Source of the DNA: an uncultured Desulfobacter sp.
GTDB taxonomy: Bacteria > Desulfobacterota > Desulfobacteria > Desulfobacterales > Desulfobacteraceae
DNA: 64,000 nt
Reading direction: 5' to 3'
Assembly: GCF_963664415.1 (NCBI RefSeq)
Contig: NZ_OY761445.1
Coordinates: forward strand, 558,001-622,000
Positions 37,975 through 46,835 of this stretch are shown here, piece by piece. A program made the position numbers and the translations under genes. Every line of letters starts with the position of its first letter. Within the stretch, counting starts at the first letter, position 1. The notes beneath the pieces were generated by a model. It made no database searches. It was not told the DNA's origin and saw only the letters and a program-made list of their open reading frames with translations.

Positions 37975-38130
37975 GTTGGGTTGATTTTAAAGGCTACCAT
38001 TTCCATTATTTATTCTTGGGCAACGATATGAGTTGCCTATAAACCAAAGCCACGAGACTGAAGGCATCTAAACAGGGGGCTCAGGAAATGTAAAATATCG
38101 TTATTATAGTCAACAGGTTTGGAGTCATAT

Positions 38131-38193
38131 CAGGGTGACCGCATTTATAATTTTGCCGACTATTTTAACTTCAATATAAATGTGGTTACCCTG
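38131..38193. repeat. Inverted repeat in the divergent intergenic region
   Basis: Arms 38131-38149 (CAGGGTGACCGCATTTATA) and 38175-38193 pair at 17 of 19 positions around a 25-nt AT-rich loop. It lies between the giant operon promoter and the lipoprotein gene. It could be an operator, an attenuator hairpin in the lipoprotein leader, or a small palindromic insertion. Confidence 0.6.
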
Positions 38194-38280
38194 AGTCATA
38201 TTTCAGGGGCTTGATCCGCTTTTCATTATTTGATATACAGTGTTTATAGAAAAGAGAGTGAGATCTGTAAACAACAAACC

Positions 38281-38362
38281 AACGGCCATGTGCCAACCTA
38301 ACCTACCAAACCACAACAAAGCTCAAAAAATCTGAGCAATTTACCCAACTTTCTCATAAAAA
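38281..38362 (-). repeat. Dispersed ~90-bp element, copy B
   Basis: The reverse complement reads TTTTATGAGAAAGTTGGGTAA, then CTCAGATTTTTTGAGCTTTG and TTGTGG, and ends CATGGCCGTT. It aligns over its length with copies A and C. It ends only nine bases before the ATG of the lipoprotein gene, so it forms that gene's 5' leader in the orientation opposite to the strand listed here. Confidence 0.7.
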
Positions 38363-38371
38363 AGATAATGT

Positions 38372-39070
38372 ATGAATAAATTAACAAGACTTGTTCTGGT
38401 TATGATCGCCTGCAGCACATTCTTTTTTTCAGGGTGTGTGATTCCGGCTGACGGATATTATTCTGCCCCCGATTACCGTTCCAGTATGGTGGTCGTACCG
38501 GCCTTGCCGTACACGGTTAACTTATACGACCGGGCGTATTACAACTACCGGGGCTATTACTATTTCTACAATAATCAACGCTGGTACTATAGCAGGACCA
38601 AAGGCGGACACTGGATTGCGTTACCTCGTACTCACTGGCCACATGACACTAAACGGCACGGGCACCATTTCTATAATGATCACCATGATCATAAGCCCAG
38701 GGGGCAAAAGAGTCGTCCGCCCCAAAAACCAAAACATCATTCCCAAAAGAATCCACCTCGGCACGACAAGTATCAACAAAAAAAGGATCCACGCTACAAA
38801 AATTCACACCGGGAGGATTCCCGACGGCCACACAAAAAGCCCCAAAAAAGAATAGATGATGAAAAAAACCAAAAGAAAAAATCTTCAAAAAAGCGGACCA
38901 TGGATCCACGTCAACATGATCCAAACAAAATGAAGCGGGATCGGAATAATCACAAACAGCGCAAGGTGCCCACGCCAAAGGTTAAACATAAACAACGCAA
39001 AGACGACAAAAAACGCACTGAAGATGAAACAATCCTCAATGAACTTGAATTTAAGCGTAAGCGTCGTTGA
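38372..39070 (+). CDS. Tyr-rich, strongly basic lipoprotein of unknown function
   Basis: 232 residues. The signal peptide ends in a lipobox (FFSGC) with Cys22 as the probable lipidation site. A Tyr/Asn-rich section (about 45-85; repeated YYNYRGYYYFYNNQRWYY-type sequence) resembles small YXWWxx-like outer-membrane lipoproteins. From about 95 to the end it is almost wholly Lys, Arg, His, Gln, Asp and Pro, with no predicted fold. No enzyme motif is seen. It is divergent from the giant-protein operon and preceded by repeat copy B. A basic, surface-tethered tail could bind an acidic polymer or the acidic Asp-rich giant protein; that is speculation. Confidence in the gene is high, in any role low. 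Confidence 0.85.
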   Translation: MNKLTRLVLVMIACSTFFFSGCVIPADGYYSAPDYRSSMVVVPALPYTVNLYDRAYYNYRGYYYFYNNQRWYYSRTKGGHWIALPRTHWPHDTKRHGHHFYNDHHDHKPRGQKSRPPQKPKHHSQKNPPRHDKYQQKKDPRYKNSHREDSRRPHKKPQKRIDDEKNQKKKSSKKRTMDPRQHDPNKMKRDRNNHKQRKVPTPKVKHKQRKDDKKRTEDETILNELEFKRKRR

Positions 39071-39116
39071 CAACCGTCTCAATTCAACACGAAAGGCCCT
39101 CTGAGTTGTTAAGTTA

Positions 39117-39148
39117 AGGACCGCAAATTTTATTTCATCTGCGGTCCT
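39117..39148. terminator. Hairpin between convergent genes
   Basis: Perfect 9-bp arms AGGACCGCA (39117-39125) and TGCGGTCCT (39140-39148) with a 14-nt AT-rich loop. It sits 47 bp after the lipoprotein stop and 157 bp beyond the lutC stop. No long T-tract follows, but the position fits a shared terminator. Confidence 0.55.
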
Positions 39149-39304
39149 AAGTGGATAAAGCCACCAAAAAATTTCTTCTCAGTGTGTCGGGGCTTTTATT
39201 CGACCCCGGTAATATCGGCTGAAACAGGAATGCTGATATCTAAGATCGCTGCCCATCTATCATTATCAAATCCAGGCGGATTCATTTTTTTTTCAAAGCC
39301 CCTA

Positions 39305-40096
39305 TCAGCCGGTGATCACGTAGAGATAAAGTGCCCGGGGGCCATGGGCACCGTGTACCATCACAAGCTCAATGTCTGCGGTCTTGCTGGGGCCTGAGAT
39401 CATGACCATGTGATGGGGAAGCCCTTCTCCTCTTGTGTCTGGATCATATTTGAGTAACGCATAAAGCTCTTTCATGTCAGACAGAATCTGCTCTTTCTTT
39501 ATCACAGCCACATGGATAGAGGGCAGAAGTGAAACGGACCGGGCGTCGTTCGGTCGGGAACGCATCACCAGGGTGGCGGTGTCGGCCAGGCAGAAATCGG
39601 CGGATGTTACGCCGATATATGATTGTATGACCTGTTCCCGGATTTGTTCCCGTTTGGTTTCTTTTTGATTTTCCGTTGTCTCACTGCCGTCAAAGGCTGC
39701 CGTATACACCGGCACATTCTGGTCTCTGAGTGCCGATTCAAGAGCCAATTTTTTGATCATGGGGTGATCCCACTGCACAACACTTTTTTTGTCTCCCCAC
39801 TCAGGGGTGGTGTCGGCCACAAGATCAGCAATGGCTTTGGCAACTTCAGCCTCATTTTTCATGGGCATGACCTTAAGATTCAAGGGAACCGCTTCCTTTG
39901 CCAATCTGTCAAGCAGAGCCATCCGGTCACTGTTTTGTCGCGCGCCAATGGTTTCAAGCAGTATTTTCTGTGCTTCGGGCGTGTGTGCAGGATCCGTAAA
40001 AATCTCTTTTTTCCGTGAGTCCGTGTTATCGGCACGTATGCCTAAAGCGGCACGGATATCATTAATAAACTGGGTCTCATTGGTATGGGTCGGCAT
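39305..40096 (-). CDS. lutC: LutC-type LUD-domain protein, lactate utilisation
   Basis: 263 residues. The LUD domain is visible from about 95 on: SYIGVTSADFCLADTATLVM, then SLLPSIHVAVIKKEQI and the C-terminal signature ISGPSKTADIELVMVHGAHGP. It is the third gene of lutABC, starting 3 bp after the lutB stop. With LutA and LutB it should form the cytosolic iron-sulfur lactate dehydrogenase complex converting L-lactate to pyruvate. LudC-like proteins of D-lactate or other 2-hydroxy-acid systems share the domain, so the stereochemistry is open. The residues between ~125 and 150 are more charged than usual and probably form a loop. Confidence 0.92.
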   Translation of the reverse strand: MPTHTNETQFINDIRAALGIRADNTDSRKKEIFTDPAHTPEAQKILLETIGARQNSDRMALLDRLAKEAVPLNLKVMPMKNEAEVAKAIADLVADTTPEWGDKKSVVQWDHPMIKKLALESALRDQNVPVYTAAFDGSETTENQKETKREQIREQVIQSYIGVTSADFCLADTATLVMRSRPNDARSVSLLPSIHVAVIKKEQILSDMKELYALLKYDPDTRGEGLPHHMVMISGPSKTADIELVMVHGAHGPRALYLYVITG

Positions 40097-40099
40097 ATC

Positions 40100-41551
40100 T
40101 TATCCCCTATCAGACTTTTTTGTAGAAAGCGTTTTAAACCGCTCGCGAAACGGGGTATCGGCAAGGGGCTTGATGTCCCTGTCCCGGGTCCATCCGGCAC
40201 CGGGGCCGGGCATCGTGCGGATCATGCCCCGGGATCTTGGAAAAATTTTTTGGCCCACGGCACCGGCTTTTAAAAAAGCGCGGTACAGTGCGGGGTGTCC
40301 TGCCAGAAACGCCCAGGCCTGGTGAAGGGTCTTTTCGATGGGGCTCACCTGTTTGGTCTGCCAGTCATCATCCCCATAGGCCAGACGGTAACGAAGCTCC
40401 AAAAGCATGCGGGGCAGATTGATGTTCACGGAACAGGCCTGTTGGCAGGCACCGCACAGGGTCTCGCCTAAGCACAGGTCCTTGGCCTTGTTCATACCCA
40501 CCATCAGGGGGGTAAGCACGGCACCGATGGGACCGCAATAGGTGGCACCATAGGCATGACCGCCAATTTTGCCGTACACGGGACAGGCGTTCAGACAGGC
40601 AGAACAGCGGATACAGCACAGAATCTCACGGAATTTAGGGTCCGCCAGAATCCGGCTTCTGCCGTTGTCCAGAATCACCAGGTGAAACTCCTGGGGGCCG
40701 TCAGGAAAATCAGGGCCGCCCGGGCCACCAATATAGGAAACACATCCCCCCAGCTTCTGGGCTGCGGCACCCCGGGAAAGCAGCCGGAAAAGAATATCGT
40801 GGTCTTCCAGGTTGGGTACCACCCGCTCCATGCCCATGATGGCCACATGAACCTTGGGCAGTGTGGTGGCCATGCGGATATTACCTTCGTTGGAGACCAC
40901 CGTCATATGGCCGGTTTCCGCACAGGCAAGGTTGCACCCGGAGATGCCCATGTCCGCCTGGAGGAACTTGTCGCGCAGGGCTTTTCTGGCGATCCAGGTA
41001 AGTGTCGGGGGATCATCCGTATAGGGAACGCCCAGTTTTTCAGAAAAAAGCCGGCCCACCTGCTCCCTTGTTTTGTGAATGGCAGGGGCAATAATGTGGG
41101 AGGGTTTTTCTCCTGCCAGCTGGATGATGTACTCGCCAAGGTCGGTCTCATTGACCTCAATTCCCTGGGCCTCCAGGGCCGGGTTGAGGCTGATCTCCTC
41201 GGAGACCATGGATTTGCCCTTCACCACCTGTTTGACATTATGTTGTTTGGCCACATCCAGGGTATACTTCACGGCCTTTTCGGCAGTCTTGGCAAAGTAG
41301 ACCTTGCCGCCGTTTTCCCGCACCTTGGCAGCCAGTTGGGTGAGAACCACATCCAGGTTATTGATGGTTTTTTCCCGGATGTCATAGGCTTTCATGCGCA
41401 GTTCCGGCCCCTCGTCCAAATTCTGGTAGGATGCCTGGGTGGCCTTGGCCAGGCCGGACTGCATTTTTTCCATCGCCTTGGGCAAGAAGTTGTCATTAAT
41501 GGCCTTGACTGCATTTTCAACATATTTATCCGTTAAAATTTCATCACTCAT
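40100..41551 (-). CDS. lutB: LutB-type iron-sulfur LUD protein, lactate utilisation
   Basis: 483 residues. An N-terminal LUD domain (about 75-300; includes ISGCNLACAETGHMTVVSNE and LPKVHVAIMGMERVVP) is followed by a ferredoxin-like region with CIRCSACLNACP (Cys313, 316, 319, 323) and a second set CGACQQACSVNI (Cys366, 369, 373) plus Cys339. These bind two [4Fe-4S] clusters. The C-terminal tail (about 400-483) is the usual DUF3390-type segment. The 4-bp overlap with lutA and the 3-bp gap to lutC mean tight co-expression. It probably moves electrons from lactate oxidation toward the menaquinone pool or an electron-transfer partner. Confidence 0.94.
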   Translation of the reverse strand: MSDEILTDKYVENAVKAINDNFLPKAMEKMQSGLAKATQASYQNLDEGPELRMKAYDIREKTINNLDVVLTQLAAKVRENGGKVYFAKTAEKAVKYTLDVAKQHNVKQVVKGKSMVSEEISLNPALEAQGIEVNETDLGEYIIQLAGEKPSHIIAPAIHKTREQVGRLFSEKLGVPYTDDPPTLTWIARKALRDKFLQADMGISGCNLACAETGHMTVVSNEGNIRMATTLPKVHVAIMGMERVVPNLEDHDILFRLLSRGAAAQKLGGCVSYIGGPGGPDFPDGPQEFHLVILDNGRSRILADPKFREILCCIRCSACLNACPVYGKIGGHAYGATYCGPIGAVLTPLMVGMNKAKDLCLGETLCGACQQACSVNINLPRMLLELRYRLAYGDDDWQTKQVSPIEKTLHQAWAFLAGHPALYRAFLKAGAVGQKIFPRSRGMIRTMPGPGAGWTRDRDIKPLADTPFRERFKTLSTKKSDRG

Positions 41552-42285
41552 GCGGCATCTCCTTTCTCCCCGGCCAGAAGCTGGGCAATGTGCATCACCT
41601 TGACCGAATAATTATGGCGGTTGAGATACCCCTGGATATTCATCAGACACCCCATGTCACAGCCCACAACGGCATCCGCCCCGGAATCCAGAATATTTTG
41701 AACCTTTTCCTTGACCATGGCTGTGGAAATATCAGGATACTTGGTTGAAAATGCGCCGCCGAACCCGCAGCATTTATCCGAATTTTTCATCTCTACAAAG
41801 GTTAAGCCGTTCACCCGGTTGATCAGCTCCCGGGGTTGTGATGAGACCCCCAGGTGGCGGTTGAGATGACAGGAATCGTGGTAGGTCACCTTGCCTTTAA
41901 AATAGGCGCCGGTATCTTTAATCCCCAGAACATCCACCAGGTATTCGGTGAGTTCAAAGGTTCGTTTGCCGACACGTTCGGCCCTTTTTTGCCATCCCGG
42001 TTCATCTTCGAACAATTCGGGATAGTGGTTGCGGACCATGGCAACACAGGAACCCGATGGGCAGACAATGGTGCCTTTGTTCTCAAAGGTCTCAATATAG
42101 TGCTTGGCTGCCTTGGCCGCTTCTTTGCGGTATCCGGAGTTGAACGAGGGCTGGCCGCAGCAGGTCTGATTTTCCGGGTAATCCATTGTGATGCCCAGAC
42201 GCTGAAAAAGCCGGACCATGGCCTCTCCCACTTCCGGATACATGCCGTCCACAATGCACTGGATAAATAAAGTTGCATGTGCCAT
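41548..42285 (-). CDS. lutA: LutA-type CCG-domain protein, lactate utilisation
   Basis: 245 residues with two CCG modules: TCCGQPSFNSGY (Cys42-43) with VCPSGSC (Cys75-80), and KCCGFGGAFS (Cys172-173) with YHDSCH (Cys139). These cysteine-rich motifs bind a non-cubane [4Fe-4S] cluster, as in heterodisulfide reductase HdrB and glycolate oxidase GlcF. It is first in lutABC, 56 bp after the TRAP large permease gene on the same strand, so uptake and oxidation are probably in one transcript. Length and both modules match LutA. Confidence 0.94.
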   Translation of the reverse strand: MAHATLFIQCIVDGMYPEVGEAMVRLFQRLGITMDYPENQTCCGQPSFNSGYRKEAAKAAKHYIETFENKGTIVCPSGSCVAMVRNHYPELFEDEPGWQKRAERVGKRTFELTEYLVDVLGIKDTGAYFKGKVTYHDSCHLNRHLGVSSQPRELINRVNGLTFVEMKNSDKCCGFGGAFSTKYPDISTAMVKEKVQNILDSGADAVVGCDMGCLMNIQGYLNRHNYSVKVMHIAQLLAGEKGDAA

Positions 42286-42341
42286 TCAATTAATCCTCAT
42301 AAAGTTTTTAATTATTAGCCTGCTTGTCGTTCTTTTAAATT

Positions 42342-43673
42342 CTAATTAATCAGGTGGGCAGGCAGCCAGGTGATCAAAAAAGGAAATGCCGCGCACAAAA
42401 GCAGGGCAAGGATCTGAAGTCCCACAAAGGGCAACACGCCTTTGTAAATATCCGTTGTTTTTACATCCGGCGGCGTGATTCCTTTAAGATAGAATATGGA
42501 ATAGGCAAAGGGCGGCGTCAGAAAGGAGATCTGCAGGTTCACCATGACCATGACGGCAAACCAGATGGGATCAAATCCCAGTTCAAGGCCGATGGGAGAG
42601 ATCAGCGGCACAATGATGAAGACAATCCCCATCCAGTCAATGAACATGCCCACCACCACCAGCAGCAGCATGATTGTGATCAAAATACCCCATTTGCCGA
42701 AGGGTAGATTCAAAAACAGACTTGAAATTACATCATCTCCGCCCAAAGCCACAAAGACAGAAGAGAAAAATGCCGCACCAATGGCGATCATCAGAATCAT
42801 GGAAGTGATGGTCAATGTTTGGATACACGCTTCTTTTAAAGTAGCATAGGTCAGCTGTCTGTAACAGGCCGCCAGGAGGATACTTGCCACAACACCCACC
42901 GCAGCCGCTTCAGTGACCGCAGCAATGCCGAAAAATATTGATCCAAGAACGGCAAAGATGAGCATGGCCGGAGGCAGCACCGATGTCGCCAGCAACCACA
43001 GCTTCTTGGACACCGGCACGTTGCGCTCTTCCTGGGGCATAGGCGGTCCGTCCTGGGGTCTGAAATAGCATCGGATGGCAATGTAAATCATATACAGTAC
43101 AGCCAGCAGGATGCCAGGCACCAGGGTACCCAGAAAAAGCTTACCCACCGAAATCCGTGCAATGGGTCCGTAAAGGATGATCATGATGCTGGGCGGAATC
43201 AAAATACCCAAGGTGCCGCCGGCACACACACTACCGCAGGCAAGGGATTTGTCATAGGATTTTGAGAACATAGCCGGCAAGGCCATCAAACCAATGGTGA
43301 CCTCGGATGCCCCGACCACGCCTGTGGCGGCTGCAAACAACGCACAGATGGCAATGGTGCTGATACCAAGGCCGCCGCGCATGCCGCCCCACAACAGGTG
43401 CATGGCCTGGAACAGCCGCTGGGCCACCCCGGATTTTTCCATAAAGACCCCCATGAATAAAAACAGGGGAACCGCCAGTAGCGTATAGTTTTTCATCAAA
43501 CCAAAAAGGCGGGTGATGAACAGCCCGAAAATATCGGGCCCCATATCCACAAAGCCGAAGAGCATGGCCACGCCCCCCAGGACAAAGGCGGTGGGGAACC
43601 CGAGAAAAATGCCGACAAACAGGGTGCCAAACATCAGAAGCACCAAAAGTTCAGGTGTCATAAATGCATCCAT
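42342..43673 (-). CDS. dctM: TRAP transporter large permease (DctM)
   Basis: 443 residues, about twelve transmembrane helices. Typical DctM features: LFVGIFLGFPTAFVLGGVAML at the start, GVVGASEVTIGLMALPAM, and GTLGILIPPSIMIILYGPIA. It is the ion-coupled transport subunit that works with DctQ and the periplasmic DctP. It lies 3 bp after dctQ and upstream of lutABC, so the substrate is probably lactate or another 2-hydroxy acid. The family call is firm, the substrate inferred from context. Confidence 0.94.
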   Translation of the reverse strand: MDAFMTPELLVLLMFGTLFVGIFLGFPTAFVLGGVAMLFGFVDMGPDIFGLFITRLFGLMKNYTLLAVPLFLFMGVFMEKSGVAQRLFQAMHLLWGGMRGGLGISTIAICALFAAATGVVGASEVTIGLMALPAMFSKSYDKSLACGSVCAGGTLGILIPPSIMIILYGPIARISVGKLFLGTLVPGILLAVLYMIYIAIRCYFRPQDGPPMPQEERNVPVSKKLWLLATSVLPPAMLIFAVLGSIFFGIAAVTEAAAVGVVASILLAACYRQLTYATLKEACIQTLTITSMILMIAIGAAFFSSVFVALGGDDVISSLFLNLPFGKWGILITIMLLLVVVGMFIDWMGIVFIIVPLISPIGLELGFDPIWFAVMVMVNLQISFLTPPFAYSIFYLKGITPPDVKTTDIYKGVLPFVGLQILALLLCAAFPFLITWLPAHLIN

Positions 43674-43676
43674 GGG

Positions 43677-44222
43677 TTATGCCTCCTTTACCTGGCCGGG
43701 GGAATTTTCGCCCTTGATGAGGATTAGAAGGCTGCGGCAAAATTCCGCAAGGCCCTGGAGCAAAAACAGGCCCACGCCGATGGGCATCACCGTTTTAAAC
43801 GGGTAGATCACCGGCTGCCAGTATCCCTGCATGGACTTTTCACCCATTTCCCAGGAAAAGGCCACGTAGGGAATCAATGCATACAAAATGCCGATCCACA
43901 AAGGAAAGAACAACACCAGATAGAAAAAAACATCGATAGCGGCCCGGGTTCTTTTGGAAAACCGGCCGTAGAGGATGTCAATGCGCACATGCTGTTTGTG
44001 CTTCAGGGTAAAGGCTTCCCCCATGAGAAAAAAGGTGCCGCCAAGCATATAACTTGTGTCAAACACCCATTTGGTGGGGGCACCAAAGACATAACGGGCC
44101 ACGATCTCATAACTCAAAATCAGGGTCAGTATGATGACCAGGCAGGAGATCAACCGGCCTATGGTTTCACTGATGGTATCTATGATTTTAAAAAACATCT
44201 TTTTTAATAAAGAATCCGGCAT
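43677..44222 (-). CDS. dctQ: TRAP transporter small permease (DctQ)
   Basis: 181 residues with four transmembrane helices. The family motif around ILSYEIVARYVFGAPTKWVF is present. The annotated start gives nine residues before an internal Met (MFFKIID), which is an alternative start. It is situated between dctP (32 bp away) and dctM (3 bp away). It links the binding protein and large permease in the inner membrane. Confidence 0.92.
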   Translation of the reverse strand: MPDSLLKKMFFKIIDTISETIGRLISCLVIILTLILSYEIVARYVFGAPTKWVFDTSYMLGGTFFLMGEAFTLKHKQHVRIDILYGRFSKRTRAAIDVFFYLVLFFPLWIGILYALIPYVAFSWEMGEKSMQGYWQPVIYPFKTVMPIGVGLFLLQGLAEFCRSLLILIKGENSPGQVKEA

Positions 44223-44254
44223 TTCACCGGATTCTTTGAACCTTTTTTTATGAG

Positions 44255-45310
44255 CTATTCGTAGGCAGGTGTCATCAGCTTCTTATAGTTGGCATACCCT
44301 GCCCTGAAATCCCGCTGGGACTTGAGTACTTTATCAAAAAACGGATCTTTTGCCGCTTTCTCATCAAGAAGCTTATCCGCCTCTTTGGCCAGTTCCTTTT
44401 GAATTTCAGGACTTAAATACTCAATCTGCACGCCCTTTTCCTTGAAAAAGGCCAAGGCCTTGATGTCCTCATTGATGCAATGGGTGAGCATGCGCATGGT
44501 CACGGACTGGGCAGCCACCTTGACGATCTCTTTGAGGTCATCGGGCAGTTCGGACCAGGAGCGTTTATTGATGGTGATGTCCGTGATGGTGGAGATCTGG
44601 TGAATGCCGGGCACCAAGAGATATTTGGCCGTTTCGTTAAATGAAAGGTCCTTGTCCATGGACGGAATGCTGAACTCACCGGCATCCAGAATATTGCGTT
44701 GCAGCGCTTCATAGATTTCTCCGGCCGGCAGCATCATCACAGAAGCACCAGCCCGGGAGAGGACCTCTCCCCAGTAACCGCTGGTCCTGAATTTCAGGCC
44801 CTTGAAATCATCCATGGTTTTGATGGGCTTATTGGACCAGGCAAGGTCTTCGGTGGGCAGCACGCCGCAGGGTGCCACAAAACCAAGATCATAGGATTTG
44901 TAAAGCGCTTTATACAATTCCATCCCATCGTTGTCATAAAACCAGGTCATATAAGGCACAGCGTCCATGCCAAAAGGAATATAGGCAAAAAGAGGGGCAG
45001 CCGGCAGCTTGCCCATCTGGTATCCGGGTGAACAGTGAGCCACGTCAATGGTACCCATACGCACACTGTCGGTTACTTCCAAAGCCCCCACAAGGACACC
45101 TGCCGCATAACTTTTGATCTCAAGACGACCGCCGCTCATGGCATTAACGGTTCTTGCAAATTCATCTGCGGCCCACTGGACCATGGTCCCTTTGGGCCAA
45201 GATGAGGCCATTTTCCACTTAATAGTTTTGGCAGGTGCCGTGCCGGGTATGGAAAAACTTATTCCCAGCATGATCGCCAACCCTAAACATACTCTTTTGA
45301 CTGCTTTCAT
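44255..45310 (-). CDS. dctP: TRAP substrate-binding protein (DctP), lactate-linked
   Basis: 351 residues with a signal peptide ending near TAPAKT. The mature protein has the DctP pattern: WKMASSWPKGTMVQWAADEF, GLKFRTSGYWGEVLSRAGAS, and PAGEIYEALQRNILDAGEF. The last motif contains the conserved region binding the carboxylate and resembles the 2-oxo/2-hydroxy-acid branch (TakP-like). It is the first gene of dctPQM-lutABC and is preceded by a GGAGAG-type ribosome-binding site. It should capture lactate or a close analogue in the periplasm. Confidence 0.92.
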   Translation of the reverse strand: MKAVKRVCLGLAIMLGISFSIPGTAPAKTIKWKMASSWPKGTMVQWAADEFARTVNAMSGGRLEIKSYAAGVLVGALEVTDSVRMGTIDVAHCSPGYQMGKLPAAPLFAYIPFGMDAVPYMTWFYDNDGMELYKALYKSYDLGFVAPCGVLPTEDLAWSNKPIKTMDDFKGLKFRTSGYWGEVLSRAGASVMMLPAGEIYEALQRNILDAGEFSIPSMDKDLSFNETAKYLLVPGIHQISTITDITINKRSWSELPDDLKEIVKVAAQSVTMRMLTHCINEDIKALAFFKEKGVQIEYLSPEIQKELAKEADKLLDEKAAKDPFFDKVLKSQRDFRAGYANYKKLMTPAYE

Positions 45311-45673
45311 TTTCTCTCCTTCACATATGGGGCCTAGGTCACGAAACCTTGTAGACCATGGCCTGATAATTCTATATTTTTAATCTAATTAACTTAAGAT
45401 TAAGGGCAAACTGTCTACCAATATGCCAAACACCTGTCAAGCGGATTATTTTCCTTACAGGAAACAATCGTTGTCTGTTGTGTTGGTGCAGGCCAAAAAT
45501 CAGTATATCCAAAAAAGTTTCCATAAATGAAAAAAATTTAAAATTAAGCAAATTCAACAAACCACCTAATTTTTAAAAGTCTTCTACGGGATTCATCCAA
45601 TAAAGATATTTCACAGCAGCGTTTTTACGAGACGATTATAAGAATTCCAAGGGCTTGCCGGCCCTATGAAAAG
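45311..45673. other. Divergent regulatory region between two TRAP operons
   Basis: 363 bp, AT-rich, with no open gene. It holds a short inverted repeat (TTTCC 45450-45454, GGAAA 45460-45464, flanked by ATTA and CAAT) that could be a regulator site. It must contain the promoter of the minus-strand lactate operon, but I could not choose a clear one. Confidence 0.4.
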
Positions 45674-45703
45674 TTGACAAACAGAAAACATTTGGAGTAC
45701 ATC
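45674..45703 (+). promoter_or_regulatory. Candidate sigma70-like promoter of the second TRAP operon
   Basis: TTGACA at 45674-45679 and a weak TACATC at 45698-45703 with 18-bp spacing. A start near 45710 would leave a ~40-nt leader before the AAGGAG site at 45737-45742 and the ATG at 45752. This argues against a longer TTG-started reading of the gene that begins inside the -35 box. Confidence 0.5.
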
Positions 45704-45751
45704 TGCCCTCCGAAATCATCCAATAAACACACCTTTAAGGAGTATATCCTG

Positions 45752-46807
45752 ATGAAAACCCCCCATTTTTTCAGCTTGCGTGCGCGGACAATAAAAACGG
45801 CACGTGTAGTGACCATAGCCCTCTTAGCAGGACTTATCCTATCCGCACCGGCCTTTGCCAATACCGTAAAATTCGGCCATATCGCCCCCCAGTTCCACGG
45901 CCTTAATGCCGGTGCCAAAGTTTTTGCCGACTATGTCCGGGAAAAAACCAACGGCAAAATCGACATCAAGGTGTTTCCCATGGGGCAACTGGGCAGCGAA
46001 CGGTCCATGGCGGAGCAGGTCCAGTCCGGCACACTCCAAATTGCCTCGTTGACCACGGCTGTACTTCAAAATTTTGAGCCCCAGTGCGCAGTTCTGGATA
46101 TGCCCTTTATTTTTCCGAACCGGGCAACGGCCTATGCCACCCTCGATGATCCCGCAGTCAGAAAAAAAATATTTTCCGCTTTTCCCAAAAAGGGATTCAT
46201 TGCCATCGGCTGGATGGAAAATGATATTAGAGATTTTTCCAATACCAAACGGCCTATCCACACCCCGGAAGACATCAAAGGTCTTAAAATCCGGGTAATG
46301 AACTCTCCGGCCTATTTGGACACCTTTGAACAATTGGGCGCAACCGCCGTAGGCATCCCTTTTCCCGAAATGTACAACGCCCTTCAGACAGGCGTCATTG
46401 ATGCCCAGGAAAACCCCTTAATTACGGCCATTCTCACCAAGGTCACTGAGGTGACCAAGTATGTGACCATGACCCAGCACTGCATGACCGCATGTGTCAC
46501 CGTGATCAGCATAGATTACTGGGAAAGCCTTTCTAAAAAGGAGCAGGAAATTTTCAGGCAGGCGGCTGAACTGGCCATGGTTGAAAACCGGGTGGTCAAT
46601 GCCCGCATGAAAGAATCCCTTCCCAAGATCGGAATCTCCATTGCAGACTACGCAAAGCAGGAAAACATCGAGATCATTGAATTGACATCCCAAGAGCGCG
46701 ACCGCTTCCGTGAGGCCATGGTGCCGGTGTGGAACAAATACCGTAAAAAACTGGGAGACGAAATCTTTGATTTCATGCTCAAACGAATTGAAGCCAATCA
46801 CCGGTAA
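45752..46807 (+). CDS. TRAP substrate-binding protein (DctP), second system
   Basis: 351 residues from ATG 45752, chosen because AAGGAG lies 9 bp before it and because a signal peptide follows (ARVVTIALLAGLILSAPAFA). The mature part starts NTVKFGHIAPQFHGLNAGAK and contains GLKIRVMNSPAYLDTFEQLG and PFPEMYNALQTGVIDAQENP, standard for the DctP family (C4-dicarboxylate, sugar-acid branch). It is divergent from the lactate DctP and only distantly similar. The next two genes supply the membrane subunits. The ligand cannot be named from sequence; a hydroxy-carboxylate or sugar acid is plausible. Confidence 0.93.
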   Translation: MKTPHFFSLRARTIKTARVVTIALLAGLILSAPAFANTVKFGHIAPQFHGLNAGAKVFADYVREKTNGKIDIKVFPMGQLGSERSMAEQVQSGTLQIASLTTAVLQNFEPQCAVLDMPFIFPNRATAYATLDDPAVRKKIFSAFPKKGFIAIGWMENDIRDFSNTKRPIHTPEDIKGLKIRVMNSPAYLDTFEQLGATAVGIPFPEMYNALQTGVIDAQENPLITAILTKVTEVTKYVTMTQHCMTACVTVISIDYWESLSKKEQEIFRQAAELAMVENRVVNARMKESLPKIGISIADYAKQENIEIIELTSQERDRFREAMVPVWNKYRKKLGDEIFDFMLKRIEANHR

Positions 46808-46835
46808 TTGAAAAAAATTGTAGCTAACCTTTGGT

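Noticed and set aside
38019..38100. Stem-loop followed by AAAGCCACGAGACT, similar to part of a c-di-GMP-I (GEMM) riboswitch
   Set aside because: The required GGACGCAAAGCC core and the closing GCCGGGUUGCC strand are missing, so only a chance resemblance can be claimed.
45674..45751. A longer, TTG-started version of the second DctP
   Set aside because: The extra 26 residues precede the signal peptide, the TTG lies inside a -35 box, and a good ribosome-binding site serves the ATG at 45752.
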